In this document: positions 60,247 through 61,267 of the stretch, piece by piece | Layout: each line of letters begins with the position of its first letter | Position numbering within the stretch: the first letter of the stretch is position 1 | From: a virus | Reading direction: 5' to 3' (one strand) | DNA length: 61,267 nt | IMG/VR virus record: IMGVR_UViG_3300042896_001037 | Location: 1 to 61,267 of that record | The notes under the pieces: model-generated | Told to the model about the DNA's origin: nothing | The model's database searches: none | The model's input: only the letters and a program-made list of their open reading frames with translations | Translations under genes and position numbers: made by a program

Positions 60247-61267
60247 ATGGCAGACACAGGCTTATTTAAAAGATTACAACGTTTATTTTCAACTGATGTT
60301 ATTATCCGAAATGAAGGAGATAATAAACTAAAAGTATTTGACATTAACAAAATACAAGTTTCAGGAGAATATGAAACAAATTCCCTAGTAGACCGATTTT
60401 CTAGAATATTTACAAACACAAACACCTCAATTTATGGATACCAAAGTAGTTTCAACTATCAATCAATACGCCCTACGCTTTATTCTGAATATGATTCAAT
60501 GGATACAGATGCTATTGTCGCCTCTGCTTTAGATATAATTGCTGATGAAAGTACATTACGTAATGATATGGGAGAAGTACTTCAAATACGTAGTTCTGAT
60601 GAAGATGTACAAAAAATACTGTACAATTTATTTTACGATGTATTAAATATAGAATTTAATCTATGGCCATGGGTTAGAAATATGTTGAAATATGGAGATT
60701 TCTTTTTAAAATTAGAAATAGCAGAAAAATTTGGTGTATATAATGTTATCCCATACAATGCATTCCACATTGAAAGACAAGATGGATACGATAAAGACCA
60801 CCCTGCATCTATAAGATTTAAATTTGACCCAGAAGGAATTACAGCTGCCTCAAGTTATGGATTTTACAATGTTCCAAACTCTGCAAATCAAGCAACTGCT
60901 ATTTATTTTGATAATTATGAAATGGCTCACTTCCGTTTATTAACGGATACTAACTTTTTACCTTATGGTAGATCTTACTTAGAACCAGGACGTAAATTAT
61001 TTAAACAATACACTATGATGGAGGATGCAATGCTAATCCATAGAATTGTTAGAGCACCAGAAAAACGTATATTTTATATTAATGTAGGAAATATTGCACC
61101 TGCTGAGGTAGAAAACTTTATGCAGAAAACGATTTCAAAGATGAAACGTACTCCATACATTGATCAAGAAACAGGTGATTACAATTTAAAATACAACATG
61201 CAAAACTTGCTTGAAGATTTTTATATTCCTGTTAGAGGAACAGATCAAGCAACTAAAATAGATAATT
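60247..61267 (+). CDS. Portal protein (gp20-like), cut by window end
   Basis: Starts MADTGLFKRLQRLFSTDVII, nine bases after the terminase stop; 340 codons are in the window and no stop is reached. Features of T4 gp20 portals: SIRPTLYSEYDSMDTDAIVA, ALDIIADESTLRND, FLPYGRSYLEP and the highly conserved LKYNMQNLLEDFYIPVRG near the end. The gene order terminase-portal is that of T4 (gp17, sheath and tube genes, gp20) with the sheath and tube genes moved elsewhere. Confidence 0.95.
   Translation, partial: MADTGLFKRLQRLFSTDVIIRNEGDNKLKVFDINKIQVSGEYETNSLVDRFSRIFTNTNTSIYGYQSSFNYQSIRPTLYSEYDSMDTDAIVASALDIIADESTLRNDMGEVLQIRSSDEDVQKILYNLFYDVLNIEFNLWPWVRNMLKYGDFFLKLEIAEKFGVYNVIPYNAFHIERQDGYDKDHPASIRFKFDPEGITAASSYGFYNVPNSANQATAIYFDNYEMAHFRLLTDTNFLPYGRSYLEPGRKLFKQYTMMEDAMLIHRIVRAPEKRIFYINVGNIAPAEVENFMQKTISKMKRTPYIDQETGDYNLKYNMQNLLEDFYIPVRGTDQATKIDN

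Noticed and set aside
58639-61267. Prophage boundary or attachment site near terminase/portal
   Set aside because: No integrase, no repeat resembling att, and the gene layout is that of a lytic T4-like phage.

Overview
This window is part of the genome of a large tailed phage of the T4-like (contractile tail) type. The evidence is a terminase large subunit (58639-60237) directly followed by a portal gene cut by the window end (60247), gp25-like and gp6-like baseplate wedge proteins (27755, 28163), a gp5-like hub protein (24757), a gp55-like late sigma factor (23642) and a zinc-finger/TOPRIM primase (40803). All genes lie on the + strand and the DNA is very AT-rich. Translation starts lack Shine-Dalgarno sequences and have A-rich leaders (typically AAAAAGTTATG). 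One signal peptide ends in SFSQ, and a small protein resembles the Hc1 histone-like proteins of Bacteroidota. Together these point to a Bacteroidota (flavobacteria-like) host; this is inference, not proof.

Region 1 (1 to about 19.6 kb, with a short extension to 21.4 kb) is an early/accessory region of roughly 70 mostly tiny genes. It opens with a tRNA-Ile, a tRNA remnant and a boxA-like leader. Recognisable products are an MPPED-like metallophosphoesterase, a GH16 glycoside hydrolase, a RecA-like ATPase, two DUF932-like paralogs, a GRP-repeat (AT-hook-like) protein and several small membrane peptides. Almost every gene or small operon is preceded by a near-identical element: TTCGTATATT, three or four bases, then GTATAAATAAA. 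I count 35 exact TTCGTATATT cores, 34 of them before 21 kb. Nine copies are fused at their 5' side to an intrinsic-terminator hairpin, and in four of these the stop codon of the upstream gene sits in the hairpin loop. Two intergenic stretches look like structured RNA: 7592-7814 (pseudoknot-capable RNA, odd tRNA-like gene, terminator) and 16895-17145. The second lies next to an 11-bp-phased array at 16790-16870 that has the look of a replication origin.

Region 2 (about 19.6-24.4 kb) is a transition. It holds a GC-rich noncoding island, a 36-residue CDGSH-type protein, a T5orf172/GIY-YIG-like protein, an HD-domain protein and the late sigma factor.

Region 3 (24.4-42.5 kb) encodes baseplate, tail and fibre-like structural proteins, including one of 2017 residues, followed by primase and a RecB/Cas4-like nuclease. 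Genes are tightly packed, and a different motif, (C/A)TATATTTATAA or AATATTTATTA, sits before the operons.

Region 4 (42.5-58.6 kb) is the most unusual. Some fifteen otherwise unrelated proteins share a short amphipathic N-terminal peptide (pattern LxxLIKEExxxxLxE, or EFxRMQQLAGII) that often ends in an L/I-x-E site like the T4 prohead protease cleavage site. They include a P-loop kinase, a nucleotidyltransferase-zincin fusion, a HAD nucleotidase, an ADP-ribosyltransferase-like protein and cysteine-rich proteins. The simplest reading is a cargo set targeted to the prohead interior, as T4 does for Alt and its internal proteins; no capsid protease lies in the window, so this is a prediction. Embedded here, behind a strong terminator and the only early-type promoter of the late half, are an FAD-dependent oxidoreductase and a NadR-like P-loop kinase (54921-56774). 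Region 5 (57.9 kb to the end) holds a spanin-like overlapping pair, terminase and portal.
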